Below, in pieces: positions 43,621-55,110 of a stretch of 64,000 nucleotides of DNA. Source of the DNA: Eulemur rufifrons (lineage: Eukaryota > Chordata > Mammalia > Primates > Lemuridae); assembly GCF_041146395.1 (NCBI RefSeq), contig NC_091002.1:4210501-4274500 (forward strand). Reading direction: 5' to 3'. The translations under genes and the position numbers were made by a program. The stretch's first letter is position 1. The number at the start of each line of letters is the position of its first letter. Under the pieces are notes generated by a model. That model saw nothing but the letters and a program-made list of their open reading frames with translations, had not been told where the DNA came from and ran no database searches.

Positions 43621-45239
43621 CAGGCTCTCCCAGCTCACGGTGGCCGTAGTGGCACATGCTTTTTCACAGCATCCCTGAACCACATAAAAAGCCAAAAACT
43701 CTAAAAGTTCTACTTATTGAGCAATTAGGTCCAAACAACTTAACAAGTACACATGTCCTAATAACAAAGTAGCCACTTTTTAAAAATGATACATGTTAAT
43801 TGAAAGGATAAACAGTATTTTTATTCCATTCCTCACCATTGCTTATTGAAGCACACTCGTGGTGCACCCCACATCCTCCAGACCTTGCAATCAGACCCCA
43901 TTTAGACCTCACTTCCTGTTCCACACTGATTTTCCTTTTTATCACAGCAACTACCCAAACCCAACTTTATGAAGATTTGTCATCACCAGGAGGGATGCGG
44001 CATGATCTAAGGGAGAAACTGAACAACCCCAGACTGGTAGTTGGTCCAGGATCCCAGAAATGCCGATTCTGTGCGTGGCCTATGGCACCCTAGGGTGCTT
44101 TGCCCGCAGTGTGGGAACCGTGGTCCTGCACAGGAGAAGTCTAGCGCTCTACGAGGTGGCTGGAGGGGGTTCTGCCGAGAGTGGCTCATCCTGATCGTCT
44201 CGCCCAGAGGGGTCCGGAGCGAGGTGTGGCCAGACGGAAGCCACCCCCAGACACGCTCAGAGCTACCTCGGGGGCCGTGCGGGAGCAGCATAAGGGGCTG
44301 ACTCCACCTGGCTCAGAACTCGCGCCGCACGTGTCTGGGACCTGTGTAAGCACCCGCCGTCCTGCCGCAGTCCTGTGCTTCTTGTCAGCCTGTGCCCTGG
44401 CAGCTCTGTGGCAAGCGGAGCCCAGGAAGCTGCTCGGGTTTCCAGAGCGTTTTCAAGGATGGCCCTGTGCCTGTGCGCCCAGCCCACTCCCAGGTGGGAG
44501 TGACCACAGGCGGAAGTCGTGGGCCAGAAAGCTTTGTCCTGTGTGCGTCCTGTGTGTGTCCTTGGCTGGCCCCGCTCCACAAAGCCGCCTTAGCATCTAG
44601 CTGGGCAAGGTGCAGGCTGGGGCATGGACAGGGACACACTCCTCTCTCGGTCACTTATGTTGTGCTGGTGCCACATCGAGCCAGGGCATGGGCCAGCTTC
44701 AATAGTGATCCCTTGGTGTCCCCAAAACTGGCATCTGGGAGAAACAGCAGTGAACCAAGGAAACACAAAGACTAGGCATCCCAGGCGATTTCTGGGCTGA
44801 GTTCTACCTGACCCACCTTTCAACGGGTGTGACTGGCCCTTCTGGGGGGTCAGGCTGTCCGGGCTCTCCTGCTCTGGGAAGGGGCTTCTCCTCATCAGCT
44901 GGACCTCAGCGGGTGGCTGCATTTAGATCCTCCCCAGTGGAACGAGGCCACTTAGGAAATGTGGCTGGAGCAGGGGTCAGCCTGCAGTGCCCGCCCACCT
45001 AGCACCCAGGCAGAATGACGTCCCACCCTGAGCTCTCCCACAAAGATGTCTGCCGACATCAGCACTCGTAACTTCTTGCCCCAAACCTCTTGCCTGCACC
45101 TGGGCATCTGCCCTGGTCCTGGGCAGGGGCCTTCCTGTCACCTCCACTCCCCTTCTCCACCAGACCTCTTCTCAGCCAGGGCATCACCACGTACCCAGGG
45201 CCTGAGCTGGTGTTCCTGACCTCAGGGGTCAGCCAGACG
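43621..45239. other. Intronic DNA, no gene
   Basis: An AT-rich patch (43675-43990) then GC-rich sequence. No assignable repeat. Confidence 0.35.
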
Positions 45240-45690
45240 CCCCAATGCCTGCCCTGATGGCTGAGAGTGGCACACCCTGGGGACCCTGCCTCCAGGATGT
45301 CCCCCACTCCACAGCCTCTTCCCTGACCTTGGCCAGGCCTCAAGGCCTCAGTGCTGCCCCCCTGCCTCCCCCCCCCCACCTCTGGCCAGATCTCCATGTG
45401 GTGGCGGGGGCTCTGTCTCAAACACAGCTGAGCCACGTCCTCCCCTGCCCCAAACCCTTTGCTGGCTGCCAGAAGACCAGCCCCGCTCAGCCTGGCCCCT
45501 CACTCATTTCCACTAGTTCCTCCTCCCTGTGTCTGCAGCCCTGTGGCACTTTTTCCATGTCCCCAAGCTCTCTGGCCTCCTCTCCACTTCAAGTGCAGCT
45601 GAGGCTCAGGCCCACGGAGACAGAATCCCCCAGCCTGCCGGCTGCCCCTCAACACCCTTGGGCATTTCTGGAGTCTGATGGGCTGAGCCA
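45240..45690 (+). mobile_element. Probable L2 LINE fragment
   Basis: ACAGCCTCTTCCCTGACCTT and CAAACCCTTTGCTGGCTGCC resemble L2 3' sequence. Diverged, C-rich. Confidence 0.4.
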
Positions 45691-45914
45691 GGGATGGACA
45701 ACATGGAGCTCTGTCACCTGCAATGAGTCAATAGCAAGTGGCCGTCACACAGAGCCCTGTCGCAGGCATCCCTCACTTAGCGCATCCAGGTCAGGTCCTG
45801 GGTGGCGGCAGGACGCGGAAGCCCCCGAGAGAAGTCGGTGGGCATGGGAAAGAGCTGAGCGCTTGGAGGGCAGCCGTGTGGCGTCTGCAGTCCGGGCCGG
45901 GCTCTGCCTCCTGC

Positions 45915-46010
45915 CTGTGCCACCCGGGGCGAGGTAACCCCACGGTTCCTCCGAGCCTCAGTTTACGTCTGTGCAAAACAGGCAGGAGTGTGACAGTACG
46001 GGCACGTGAC
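45915..46010 (+). mobile_element. MIR SINE fragment
   Basis: TCCGAGCCTCAGTTTACGTC then TGTGCAAAACAGGCAGGAG. Confidence 0.7.
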
Positions 46011-46194
46011 ATCATACAGATATGTAACCCACGGGGAATCGAGGGTGTGCCCCTGGGAAGGGGCAGGGGGTCACATGGGGGACCGAGCCCTGGGGTGGGG
46101 GTGACATGGGACCCCCGAGTCTCTGCCCTGCTGCCGAGTGAGAGGCTGGCACTGAAAGCACCAGTGCTGTGAAGTTCTGTTTTGTAGAAGAGCC

Positions 46195-46460
46195 TTTGTT
46201 TCCTACTGTGCATCCCTGCATACAGCGTGCGTGTGGTGTACACACATGTAAAGGTGCTGTGCACGTGTAGAACACACATATACGTATGCAGACAGCCCTG
46301 CCGTATGATTTCGTGTCCTGACGAACGCACAGTAAAGTTGAGGAGCATCTGTGCATGTGTCCCCACGTATGTGTGCGTTCTGTGCGTGCACGTGTGTCCT
46401 GCACATGTATGATACACTCTTTGCAAGATGCGTGTGTCTTACACAGCACTGTGCTCCCCT
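46195..46460. repeat. Degenerate alternating purine/pyrimidine (TG/CA/CG) region
   Basis: Dense GTGTGCG, GTGCACGTG, CACATATACGTATG and CGTGCACGTGTGT motifs over about 260 bp. Probably a decayed TG/CA microsatellite; Z-DNA-prone composition. Confidence 0.6.
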
Positions 46461-46589
46461 TTTGTGGATCTTTTTAAAGGCTCTTCCAGGGTCGCTTTGA
46501 CTTCCCTGACCCCCCGCCCTGAGGCTGGGGTCCGGGCTGGGGTGGGGGTAGGTGTCTTCTCCCCTGGGTCCCGGGCAGCGGGCACCGCT

Positions 46590-46705
46590 TAACTGTCCTC
46601 AGCCCAAATAAATAGTCCTCTCTTAGCCACGCTCTGGAACTTCCTTTTCTCCCACCCGGATGGATGCGGCTTTTAACGACAATCGGGGCGATTTGTTAGT
46701 GGCCG
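46590..46705. other. Small candidate conserved island
   Basis: CCCAAATAAATAGTCC, GATGCGGCTTTTAACGACAA, TCGGGGCGATTTGTTAG: unique with several retained CpGs. Confidence 0.3.
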
Positions 46706-46710
46706 GATAA

Positions 46711-47399
46711 GGTGCTCTGTCCTCCCGCTCTGCGGGCAGGGGCAGGGGCTCCCCGCCTGCTTCCAAAGGTGCAGAAGTGACGGTAGAGGGGAGGGCAGGG
46801 AGCAGTGGATTAGAAAGTGGCCTGTTTTCCGTGGAGCCCCGACTTATGGGCCCATAACGCAGGGTCTGGTGGAGCCCAGGGACCAGGAGGCAGCTGAGCA
46901 CGTGTCCCCACTTTGTGCTGGACATACCGCAGTCGTGACGGGAGTGTTCTCATGGGGACTTCCTGACACTTGGGACCCTTCAACTCACCCCACCAGAGGC
47001 TGGTCTGGCCCTGGCCTGGTCCCCAGGGCGCCCCGCTGTGCAGGCTGCTGCACCCCAGCAGCGGGTCGGCTCTCGCTTGCCCCACCGCCGGACACCCCTT
47101 TCACCGTTTTCAAAGGGAGGGACCCCGTTTCTGCCCTAGCAGGGCTGGGAGCTGGGGGTGTGGCCGGATGGGGTGGGGCTGCCCAGAGAGGCAGCCTAAC
47201 TTGGAAGGGCTTCCTGCCTCTGACTTTGGCCACTTTCCTCCACACCAAGCCTCTCTGCCATGTCCCTCACTGAAACCCAGGTCTCCAGGAACCCTCAGTT
47301 TTGATTCAGGGTGGGGGAGGGTTTTCATTAGGGCCAAAGCCAGAGTCTGGTGCTCAAATATCAGCAGGGAAGGGAGGGAGGGGGCAGTGGTGTGAAAAC
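46711..47399. other. Intronic DNA, no gene
   Basis: GC-rich, unassigned. Short GGGAGG run at 47367-47384. Confidence 0.35.
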
Positions 47400-47710
47400 T
47401 AAAACCTGACAGGTGTGACTTTTCGTCCATTGGTGACGCCATCCGCCTGGCTGCTGGCTTTGCTATTCTGCCCGTTCCCATCCCAAGGCAGCTCGCCACG
47501 GGAATCCGCATTTGCAGCTTCAGCGAGAATCTCGCCACGCTGTCCCCGGCTCCTGAGCGGAAGCATCTTGTATTTATCAACATAATGAATCTGTTGCTGC
47601 GGCCCCAGCCCCGGGCACCTCTTATGCCAGCATTTGTTCAAGAAGCAGATAGAATGGCAGTGAGCTCGGGCAGTTTGCTCATTCGGTGTTTTGGCAAATG
47701 CTCTCTGTGC
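47400..47710. promoter_or_regulatory. Candidate conserved island
   Basis: CGAGAATCTCGCCACGCTG, CATCTTGTATTTATCAAC, ATAATGAATCTGTTGCTGCG, GCCAGCATTTGTTCAAGAAG and CATTCGGTGTTTTGGCAAATG form unique sequence. CGAGAATCTCG at 47524-47534 is a perfect inverted repeat about A. Confidence 0.35.
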
Positions 47711-48589
47711 GTGGCTTCCGGCCCGAGCCTCGTGTGGGTGCTTTGGACACAGAGGCCGGCCAGACCAGGGCCCAGCCTCAGGAGCAGGCAGACAAGGACA
47801 GGTCTCTGCTGGCTGGACAAGGCTTGAGTGACGGCCTTGAGGCAGGTCCCGTGTGCCGGGGGGAGAACAGGGACAGGGCATCCCAGTGCAGAACTGGGGG
47901 GCAAAGGCTCAGAGGCGGGAAGCCACATGGCAGACCCAGGATGGGCTGGGGACGGGAATTTGAGTTCGTTCCCCCTATGTGCAATGATGGCAGCTTGGGG
48001 CCAGGCCCCGTGTGTGTGGGTAGACTCCGACGGGGTTGGCATGAAAGGTGCACAGAGGCCCACCAGGGCAGTCCCACATGACTCCCAGTGAGAAAAGAAG
48101 GCAGGTCAAGGAAGACTTCCTAGAGGAGGTGGCAATGAGTGGGAAGTGGTGGTCAGAGTGAGCCAGTGGGGTGGCTCGGGGAGGGCACCGGGGCAGAAAG
48201 GGAAGGAGCCCCAAGAAGTGTGGGGGGGGGTCTGTGCCAGCAGAGCACGTCATGAGGAAAGGAGGCCAAGGCAGGCAGCGTCAAAGCCTCAGCCCCAAAG
48301 GAGGTCATAGCATTAAATTATGAACATCACTCAACTTTAATAATGGTGACTGTTGTCAGTAATGGAAAGGAACAAATACATCCCGTCAACCAGTCCAGCC
48401 AGTTAGCTTCCTGGGACTTTCTGACCCCGGCATGGTGATGGCCGACACTTAATTTCTCTTGGGAGAGTGCGAGGGTCTCTCAGTGTGACCCACTCAACTT
48501 GACACAGACGCCCTGTAAGCTGTCCGCCAGGCGCTGGGCACCATGGGCCCTGGCAGGGAGGACTTGGCAGTCTGAATTTTGCATGTTCA
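47711..48589. other. Intronic DNA, no gene
   Basis: GC-rich then, at 48300-48370, an AT-rich stretch (AGCATTAAATTATGAACATC). No call. Confidence 0.35.
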
Positions 48590-48945
48590 AAGGCAGATCT
48601 GATTATATGTCACTTGTCACCCTGGGCCTGCAAGAGCTCCCCATGGCTCTCAGAACATGCCAGGGCCCCACCCGCCCCAAAGCTTCATCTCCTCCCTGCT
48701 CTCAGCCCCTCTTCACAGCTCTGCCCTCCTCTCAAACCAGAGCCCCTTCCTCCAGGCAGCCCTCCTGGCCCGCTCCTTCCTTTGTGGAGCCAATTGCATG
48801 TTCTCTCGCGTGGCGGGACAATGAGACTCCTTCCTGCTGCCTCCCCCAGCCTGTAGCTCCCTGAGAGCAGGGCTGCGCCAGTCTGGTTTAGCTTTGTCCC
48901 TAAGGGGGCTCCATACATGTCTGCGCAGTGACTGCCGGTGAGATG
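48590..48945 (+). mobile_element. L2 LINE 3' part
   Basis: TCTGATTATATGTCACTTGTC, CCTTCCTCCAGGCAGCCCTCC, AATTGCATGTTCTCTCGC and TAGCTCCCTGAGAGCAGGGC: the last is the L2 motif for TCCATGAGGGCAGGG. Confidence 0.7.
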
Positions 48946-49799
48946 GGTGGATGGCAGAGGGGACCTCCGTGACACAGGCTCTGGGCCATGCTGGAGCAGT
49001 GGGTTCTGGGAAGGCAGGAAAGGAGCCCAGCATCCTGGGGGTTCCTCCTTCCAGGCCTCCTTGGCCACATAGGAGGCATCCTGGGGCTTCCCCTAGTGGA
49101 TGCGCAGCTCCCAGAGACAGTGACCCAAAGAGGGGATGGCCCAGCAAGGGACAGTCCCAAGCAGGACCTCCCTGGAGCAGGGCAAACCTCCCTTCCCCCC
49201 TCTGCACAGCCCTTCCTAGCCTTGGCCTTCACCAACAGCCCCCCACCCCCGATCTGCTCGTGGAAAGCCTGGGCACCCCCTGCAGGCTGGGGTGCACCAA
49301 CGGGGGCCCTGGTTTGGGCCTTGGGGGATGATCTGTAGGCGCATCGCAAAGAGAAGGGCAAGGGGCCCTCACAGCCATTCCCAGCCTGGGCAGCACCCTC
49401 GGGCCCACAGTGAGCACCTGGGCTGTGGTCCCCGGTGCACTGTCCCCCTCCCCCACCAGACTGCGGCTCCTGCAGGGCACAACAGAGATGGCAGCTGCTC
49501 CCTCCGGGTGCCATGAACAGTGCGAGAGCGAAGGAACGAGTGTGGCACCGAAGGCCCCGCCCCATCTCCCCCCCTCGCCTCCCCCGGCCGTGACACAGAA
49601 GGTTCCCGCACTAGGAAGGGTTGCACCCTACTCGGGTCTGGCCCAAAGGGGCACCTAAGAAACCCCAAGACAGACAGTGGTCGGGTGGCAGCAGTTAAAC
49701 GGGGGCCAGCGGGGTTCCCCAGGGTCCTTGTGAAGGTGAGCAAGGGCACCTTGGTGCAGGGAGAGAAGAACTGATCGGGGCCTTCTCTTGCCACTTGAG
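48946..49799. other. Intronic DNA, no gene
   Basis: GC-rich, unassigned. Confidence 0.35.
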
Positions 49800-49935
49800 G
49801 CATCAGCATTTCATCTCCCTTTAATGCCACACAGATCTCTGAGGCGAAGCTCCTGGGACTGTGCCCGTGTTTGGATGAGAAAGGCCACAAGCCTGGAGAG
49901 GTCAGATGCCTTGCCCAGGGCCTACGCGGAGGGGC
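49800..49935 (-). mobile_element. MIR SINE
   Basis: GATGAGAAAGGCCACAAGCC, GGAGAGGTCAGATGCCTTGC, CCAGGGCC: MIR complement. Confidence 0.65.
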
Positions 49936-50012
49936 GGTGGGGCTGAGTGTGAGAGGAAGGCTGGCCGGAGGCATCTTGCTCAGGCCCACATGCAGACGGG
50001 AGGCCTGGGCAG

Positions 50013-50056
50013 GAGCACTGCCCTGGCCTCAGGGGAGCACTGCCCTGGCCTCAGGA
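50013..50056 (+). repeat. 22-bp tandem duplication
   Basis: GAGCACTGCCCTGGCCTCAG appears twice head to tail, spaced by 2-3 G. Confidence 0.88.
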
Positions 50057-50499
50057 GAGCCCTTTGCAGGTGACCTGGAAGCCAGAGTCCTGTGTCCAGA
50101 GAGGCCCGGAGAATCCCAGCCTGGCCCAGGGCTGCCCACCAGGTGTGTGGGGGGCAGCTGCTGGGGGTGGATCAGAGCATCCTCATCTCTCTGCCGCACC
50201 CAGCGGACATCCCTCTCTTAAAGGTCCGAGGCTCCCTACGAGCTGGGATCTTCCCTTAGGGCCGGTACACAAGAGCAGGGCGATGGCACGGGCCTTCTAA
50301 CGCTGAGGCCCAGACTTCTCCACTCACTTACCCCCTTACTGAAAAGCACGGGGTGCACTCCCACCGTCTGTGCATTTGTGTGTCTGTGGTATTCATGCAC
50401 TGGGCCAGTGGTGGGTTGTATTCTTTGTACACACAGTTCACACATTTAAATGGATGAGCTCAAGATGAAATAGATCATTTTAATCCAAATTTTATGTGA
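50057..50499. other. Intronic DNA, no gene
   Basis: GC-rich to about 50320, then AT-rich. No call. Confidence 0.35.
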
Positions 50500-50815
50500 A
50501 TCTTTTTGTTTGCAATTTAAGTTTTAATATTAACGGTACTTTAGTGAGAGCAACAAGGTAATGAATACCTCTAACCCCTTGTGACACAGCAAGCCTGGGT
50601 CCCTGTCGGTTTGCTCCGGTTTGTGGCCTTCAAAGGTGAGCGCAGCCTGCATGCAGCAGGTAGCTGTGTGCGGAGGGCAGGCGCTGCTGACGTCACTCGC
50701 CAAATCGCAAGTGTCATTTCTCAGAGCCGTCCAACAGGTCCGCAGAATTTTGCGCTGAAGTTCCACTGTTCCCTCTCCGTCAGCTGCCCATCAGTTCCCT
50801 TACAAACTGCTGGGA
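50500..50815. promoter_or_regulatory. Candidate regulatory island with full CRE
   Basis: The perfect palindrome TGACGTCA (50688-50695) is the CREB/ATF consensus. It lies in unique sequence with AT-rich flanks and retained CpGs (CGCAAGTG, GTCCGCAG, TTTGCGC). Function is inferred from the motif alone. Confidence 0.4.
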
Positions 50816-51075
50816 GGTGCCACATTTTAAATATTTTTAGCAGATGGCCTAAAAACATACGGGATCCCTTTGTTTGGAAGATTTTAAAAGACCTAAGATA
50901 TTTTTGTTTCCAAGATTTTAAGGACTGCCTGTTTGAGAGATTTTATAACATTTAAAATTATTTTAATGTTATTTCATAACATCGAAAAATACTTCCAAAC
51001 ATTACATTTGGAACATTAAAAATATTTCCACACATTAAAAAATATTTCCAAACACTCATTTTTAAAGTACTCCCT
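50816..51075. repeat. AT-rich region with short imperfect repeats
   Basis: ACATTAAAAATATTTCCAC and ACATTAAAAAATATTTCCAA lie in tandem (51012-51055). GATTTTAAAAG/GATTTTAAGGA/GATTTTATAAC recur upstream. Confidence 0.6.
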
Positions 51076-51109
51076 TCCTAGCCTACATCCCTCAGGAAAG
51101 GAGAGATTT

Positions 51110-51420
51110 TTCTCACTTACTATTAAAGTAGCTCTTGATCTTGAAGGGGCAGGTTGCCTGTGTTGATTCTTTTTGAAAACATGAGCTGAGTAGCATGCAA
51201 GTGATAACAGCTGCCTTTAATTCCCATTTGGAATTTGTGTCTTCTGGTAAAAGAAAAATGCGTAATTCACCTTTGAGTTCAACAGCTCTTACGAGATATT
51301 CATCCAACTTCAAGCTCGTACATAAGATCTCCGTGGCTGGGCCCCATCTCGTTATAAAAGTCTTCTATTGAGAGATGTTGTCTTTGTAAAATGAGCCACT
51401 CCAGGGACATCTCTTTGCAC
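51110..51420. promoter_or_regulatory. Candidate conserved island
   Basis: TTGAAAACATGAGCTGAGTAG, GATAACAGCTGCCTTTAATTCC, AATGCGTAATTCACC, TCTTACGAGATATTCATCC and ATCTCGTTATAAAAGTC: unique, balanced composition, no decay toward TG/CA, no repeat match known to me. Confidence 0.4.
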
Positions 51421-51699
51421 ATACATGTTGACAGGTCACAGTGGCAGGACACTGGTCACTGTGTGATCCTGCAGGTAGAGGGTGCCGGTGGGATCTGGTT
51501 GCTAAGGTAAAGTGAAGCCAGTTTCTTCTTCTTCGTTTTTTGGATAAAATAGAGGCATAAATAACCTTCTACTAGTTTCCTGTTGCACCCTGCTTTAAGG
51601 AATTAGAAGGGACTGAGGAGTCCCCGTGTGACGCAGAGGACTGGACGCCAGATGCCGGAGCGGAGGCTGCTCAGCTCTGAGCCCCCTGCGGGTGAGCAG
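51421..51699. other. Intronic DNA, nothing recognised
   Basis: No repeat or gene signal. Confidence 0.35.
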
Positions 51700-52050
51700 C
51701 AGGCCCCGCGGCTCAGGCTCTGCCTCCTTGACTCTGGGGCTCCCGTACTCAGGGCGAACTGGCCCTAAGGCTGGCTCCTTGGCTCCCTGTGTCCCCTGGC
51801 CTTGCCGCTATCCTTCTTCCTGCTGGTGCACCCCTCTGCCCTGGCACTCAGGCTGCCCTCCTTGGCCCATTCCTGTCTCCCTGAATGTCACCATCTTAGG
51901 AGTCTGTCCCCGTGCACGCTGTCCAGAATGGTCCCCCTCTTGTTCCCCCATTTCTCTCAAGCCATTGGACGTTGCTTTATTTTCTTCAAAGAACTTGCTG
52001 TTTTGGAAATTATTAAATGTCTTTATTGAATATCTTACTTGCGTGTTTGC
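51700..52050 (+). mobile_element. L2 LINE 3' part
   Basis: GCCCTCCTTGGCCCATTCC, CTGAATGTCACCATCTTAGG, TTGCTTTATTTTCTTCAAAG, GAAATTATTAAATGTCTTTATT follow L2 3' order. Confidence 0.65.
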
Positions 52051-52440
52051 TTGTTCTCAGCCCGGGTCCCCCACAGCCTGAGCGTCAGCTCGGCGGGGGC
52101 AGGCGCCAGCGCCAGGACTGCAGTGCTCCGCCCTCCCAGGTGACTGCAGCAAGGCGTGACTTGTCTCTTCTCCCCCATGGGGTAACCTTGACGACGGCTT
52201 CCCCATGGCAGAGACGGACTGCAGGAAAGCGAGGTCCTCCCTGAGAACACAGCCAAATGCATTTCTTTATTTTACATAAAGAAATGTTTGTATCCGTGTC
52301 TTGGAGGGAGATGAAATTCTCTTCCAACTCTCCTAAACCCCTGCCTTGCTTGGCGTGACACCACTTGTCATTCCTGCTACACACGTGTTACACAGGATGC
52401 CGGGGCAGGGCAGCGGGTGGGACCATGTCTCGTTAAAGGA

Positions 52441-52514
52441 GAAAGAGAGAGAGAGAGAGAGAAGGGAAGGAGGGAGGGGGAGAGGCAGGAGGGGGGAGGG
52501 AGGGAGGGAGGGGG
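52441..52514 (+). repeat. (GA)n then (GGGA)n tract
   Basis: GAGAGAGAGAGAGAGAGA, then GAAGGAGGGAGGGGG and GGGAGGGAGGGAGGG. Confidence 0.92.
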
Positions 52515-52734
52515 ACGCTCACTTGCTGGGGAAGCAGAGTGACAATCTCTGTAAAATCACCAGGGCAGGGCCTGTTAGATCAGCCCACGTCAGCAAGAGA
52601 ACGTGCAGCGTCACTGGCTGAGCCTGTGGGGACGACTGTGTTCGTTTGAAAGATGGCATGTGCTACGCTGTCCCCAGGGATGCCTTGAAGGCTCCAGTCA
52701 GTTCCACAGAAATGTCACAGGCACCACGTGCGCA
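52515..52734. other. Intronic DNA, nothing recognised
   Basis: No repeat or gene signal. Confidence 0.35.
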
Positions 52735-53200
52735 CGTTGTGTTCTAGTAGCCGTGTCCAACAAGCAAGGAGAAACAGGTGACGCTGGTTTTAACGGTATA
52801 TTTTATTTAACCCAATATATCCAGTTTATTACCATATCAACAAATGATTGATATAAAAACTATTGCGATCTTTTACATTCTTTGTTCCCTGCTTTTGTCC
52901 CATACACTTGAAATCTAGTGCATAATTTATACATCTGGTGCATGGAGATTTTCAGCCACTACATTTTCATTGGAAGTTGCTTGATCTATCTTTAGATTTC
53001 ATAAAATTGATTGTTAAAAAAGTAGATTCACATACCCAAGACGTTCCAAAGATATTTAAGTTTTGCAATAACAGAATCAAATATCAGTTCTTAAATTACA
53101 TTTCAATTAATGAAAATTAAGTTAGAATTTTCGTTGCTCTGTCACACCTCGAGTGCTCAGCGGCCCGCGGCTGGGCCCCGGCAGACCGGACAGCGCGCGT
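52735..53200 (+). mobile_element. hAT-Charlie-type non-autonomous element (copy 2)
   Basis: TTCTAGTAGCCGTGTCCAAC, GGAGAAACAGGTGACGCTGG, TATTTTATTTAACCCAATATA, TCCAGTTTATTACCATATCA, CACACCTCGAGTGCTCAGCGG and, at the end, GACCGGACAGCGCG: order and sequence of a medium-reiterated element whose TIRs read CAGxGCTGTCCAATAGAA. It shares its middle with 15263-15500. AT-rich insertion-like sequence lies at 52950-53120. Confidence 0.55.
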
Positions 53201-54759
53201 CTCTGGCCTCACTTGTCCGCGGCTTTCCGGCCACCCGCGTGTCCGCATGTCAGCTCTGCAGCTTCGTCCTTCCCAAGTTGCGCCAACCAAGCTCCGCGTC
53301 TGGCTGGAGAGAGGTTTATGGTCTGGTGTGTGCAGTGGGCTAAGGAAGGCAAATCATCTGATGTTTCTGTTTCTGTTCAGTAATTTGACAAATAAATGAT
53401 CTGAGTTCATAATTAAGAAATTAGTTTTTTGAAAAGCTCTGTTGGTTTGTGAATTGATGAAGTTAAGACTGTTGGATTTCTGGGGCGGGGGACGTCGCAT
53501 CTCGGTGAACAAACGAGGCTTCCATGGCCGGTGGCGGCTGTGCTGGGCTGTGGCAGGTCGGGGACGAAGAAGAAGGGCCCCGGCTCCAGAACATTCTTCT
53601 TGGAGGGCTAATCAGCACTGCACTCTCCTTCCCGACCCAAGCCACGTGCTCAGCAGGAAATCTGTTCCAGCAAAAAAAGACAGGGTTTCCTGGCCCCGTG
53701 AGTCACTGGGAGGAAGAGGTTGACTTTATAAACTCAAACGTCGTCAGTAGGGAGCTACGAATGAGCACGTGCATTCAGAAAATATGAGCATCCTTCCAGT
53801 AATCATTTTCAGAAGACCTTTATAAAAATGAGCTGATTTCATCAACTAACAGCATCTCCTTGGTTTTAGCAAAAGAAAGCAGTAGACAGGGTGAATCAGG
53901 GAGCAGCAGCGAGCGAGTGCCTGCAAGGCACCACGCACTATGGGCTGAGAAGGGTCAGATTCACCTGTGTGTCTTACTACAAAAGGCAACGTTTGTGCTG
54001 GGCATTGAGGGATGAATAGGAGTTTGCTGGGAAAAGGCCTCAAGAGGTCGTGTTCCAAGGCCTGTTAATTTGAGAAGTGGTGCCGGAGGGATGAAGGGTA
54101 AGGTATGGACGTTGGGAGATGGTGAGCGAGAGCGGAACGTGGAAACGGAGCTTCTGTCGGCGAGGAAGTGCTCGGGACACCACGAGCAGGGATCAGGGCT
54201 CTGCCGTAGAGAGCTGGGAGCTGCCAACTCGTGCAGCTACAGGGATCAGGCAGGTGACGGCAGTAACTGGCGCTGCCCCCTGAAGGGACAGAAGCTACTC
54301 AGCTCTATTCAGTTTTTACCAACTGCGAATGGGGCCCGGTTGTCACAATCTTCTGAGATTTCAAGAGAAATTAGCATTGTGGGTATTCCTATGACCTTTC
54401 ACAATTGTTGAAACCCCCCGAGGGCAGAGGTGGTCTTCTGGCAGCCCGTGTGCGGGTTCGCTAGAATTCAGCGAGGGGAGGCTGAGGCACAGCCCTGACG
54501 GAGCCAGGTTCCGTTCTAGAGAGATCCCAGCTGCTGCAGCGAGGAGGCCGGGGAGGAGGGTGCCAGCTAGAGGTGGGTCCCGGAGGGAGACCATGGCGTT
54601 TGTCCAGAGCAGGAAGGGGAGCGGGGAGGGGACAGATGGCAGGAAGGACAGGGCGCCTGAGACACAGCACATCTCCCTGCATCAGCTCCGGGTGGGGAGC
54701 CAGATGAAATCAGGTGGTGCTGTGGTTGGGAAGGGGTTTGTCCCCGCCAGAGCTCGGGC
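53201..54759. other. Intronic DNA, no gene
   Basis: An AT-rich patch at 53370-53470 (AAATGATCTGAGTTCATAATTAAG) and another at 53720-53870, otherwise GC-rich. No call. Confidence 0.35.
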
Positions 54760-55110
54760 TGAAATTTGATTCCCAATGTGCCAGTGATGGGAGGCCCGGC
54801 CTGTTGCGTCGTGGGGGTGGGTCCCTCACGAGTCGGTCAGTGCCCTGTCTCGGAAGCGCGTTCTCACTCTCCGGATTGGAGGTTATGATGAGAGCAGGTT
54901 GGCCCTTTTGGTGTTTGGTCTCTTTGCACACAACCATTTCTTCCATCTTCCACCACGAGCCGAGGCAGCACGAGACCCTCACTGCATGGGCTGCCCAATC
55001 TTGGACTTTCCGGATTTGGTTCCAGAACTGTGAACCAAATAAAGCTATTTTCTTTATAAATTACCCAGTCTTGGCTATTCTGCTATAGCAACGCAGTATG
55101 GACTGAGACA
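54760..55110 (+). mobile_element. MST/THE1-like MaLR LTR
   Basis: GAAATTTGATTCCCAATGTG at the start, GTGGGTCCCTCACGAGTC in the middle, then AACCAAATAAAGCTATTTTC (polyadenylation-type region), TTTATAAATTACCCAGTC, TATAGCAACGCAGTATGGAC: the 3' part of this LTR family. Solo, no proviral interior. Confidence 0.82.

Noticed and set aside
54760..55110. Provirus with coding genes
   Set aside because: Only solo LTR sequence is present here and at the other LTR sites; no gag, pol or env-like frames flank them.
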